Both the position numbers and the translations under genes were made by a program. Shown here piece by piece: positions 63,513 to 64,000 of a stretch of DNA of 64,000 bases; position 1 is the stretch's first letter; each line of letters starts with the position of its first letter. The DNA is taken from contig CALSUF010000003.1 of the NCBI GenBank assembly GCA_943789465.1, forward strand, positions 186,001 to 250,000. The letters run 5' to 3'. The notes under the pieces are model-generated. The model made no database searches and was not told the DNA's origin. It saw nothing but the letters and a program-made list of their open reading frames with translations. Origin of the DNA: an uncultured Flavobacteriaceae bacterium. Its GTDB lineage: Bacteria > Bacteroidota > Bacteroidia > Flavobacteriales > Flavobacteriaceae.

Positions 63513-64000
63513 GTCATACGTATTAGGATTCCTTTTTTTGACAACTTTCTCTTCTTTTTCTCAAGAAATTATAGATGAAACTGTTGAAGTCCAGGCGCCA
63601 AAAGTAGCTACCATTGATTCTGTAACAGATGCTGTTCAACGTGTTAAGATTGACGGAGTTGCTGCAGTGATAGGAGATTTTGTCATATTAGATTCAGATA
63701 TAGACAAACAATTTATTCAATTAGAAGCTGGTGGAATTTCTACAGAAGACATCACGCGATGTCAGCTTTTTGGAAAACTTTTAGAAGACAAACTCTATAT
63801 TCACCATGCCATTCAAGACAGTATTGAAGTAAATGATGCAGAGGTTAAATCTTATGTTGACCAACAACTTGAAGGATTTGCAGAGCAGATTGGTTCTATG
63901 GAGAAATTGATTGCCTACTACAAGAAGTCATCTGAAAAAGAACTTAGAGATGAAATGTTTGAGTTGAACAAAAATGGCAAAATGGCATCCATGATGCAAC
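63475..64000 (+). CDS. surA: SurA-like periplasmic chaperone, 3' end missing
   Basis: The frame is open to the end of the window; 175 codons are visible. ATG 63475 opens MPLKIKNLKFIIKSYVLG and a signal peptide cleaved near SSFSQE. The mature start RVKIDGVAAVIGDFVILDSDI is the typical SurA N-terminus (VDxVxAVVGxxxIxxSDI), followed by the helical chaperone part (CQLFGKLLEDKLYIHHAIQD). The parvulin domains lie beyond the window. The start overlaps the lipoprotein gene by 38 nt. SurA escorts outer-membrane proteins through the periplasm to the BAM complex. Confidence 0.9.
   Translation, partial: MPLKIKNLKFIIKSYVLGFLFLTTFSSFSQEIIDETVEVQAPKVATIDSVTDAVQRVKIDGVAAVIGDFVILDSDIDKQFIQLEAGGISTEDITRCQLFGKLLEDKLYIHHAIQDSIEVNDAEVKSYVDQQLEGFAEQIGSMEKLIAYYKKSSEKELRDEMFELNKNGKMASMMQ

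Overview
The window is a 64 kb piece of chromosome from a bacterium of the Bacteroidota, most probably a marine or aquatic member of the Flavobacteriaceae. This rests on A+T-rich DNA, tightly packed short operons, starts without Shine-Dalgarno sequences, many promoters of the Bacteroidota type (TTG, 15-23 nt, TAnnTTTG), type IX secretion (T9SS) sorting domains, and a giant SprB-like adhesin followed by a PorP/SprF partner. No rRNA, tRNA, prophage, insertion sequence or CRISPR array is visible.

Layout. 1-8.1 kb is housekeeping: birA (5' end cut off), an SRPBCC protein, pyrE, a NUDIX hydrolase, a SulP permease, coaD, ddl, a PASTA protein, rluD and yaaA. 8.1-13.8 kb holds an RhlE-type DEAD-box helicase, a VF530 protein, a TetR-like regulator, a small unknown protein, and a SulP permease - beta-carbonic anhydrase - DUF2490 operon that looks like a bicarbonate-handling unit. 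Helicase, regulator and permease are each split by one frameshift. 13.8-19.1 kb (minus strand) holds a hybrid histidine kinase, an acetyltransferase, a possible gene remnant and an AAA ATPase/VWA pair. 19.3-20.05 kb is a HigBA toxin-antitoxin module with near-identical terminator hairpins on both sides.

20.06-26.5 kb is a complete trp operon, EGDCFBA, on the minus strand. Its leader encodes an 18-residue peptide with three consecutive Trp codons, followed by a terminator hairpin whose T-run touches the trpE start codon: a classical attenuator. 26.6-32.7 kb holds envelope and redox genes (YceI, thioredoxin-like proteins, two rhodaneses), a nucleotidyltransferase and a secreted endonuclease I with a T9SS tag.

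32.96-53.79 kb is one gene of 20.8 kb for a SprB-like adhesin of about 6,942 residues. It carries about 30 PKD-like units, 14 units of a second type of about 96 residues, a SprB repeat, a PKD domain and a type B T9SS sorting domain. It is broken by four single-base frameshifts, all in the same direction, with no other premature stop. PorP/SprF follows 8 nt downstream.

54.9-64 kb holds a family 2 glycosyltransferase, HMG-CoA lyase, a TonB-dependent receptor, guaB, and three consecutive genes for outer-membrane-protein chaperones (a PpiC protein, a lipoprotein and SurA, the last cut by the window end).

No wholly new system is evident. The best candidates for a second look are the trp attenuator, the split giant adhesin, and the toxin-antitoxin module wedged between twin terminators, whose promoter begins where the trp terminator ends.
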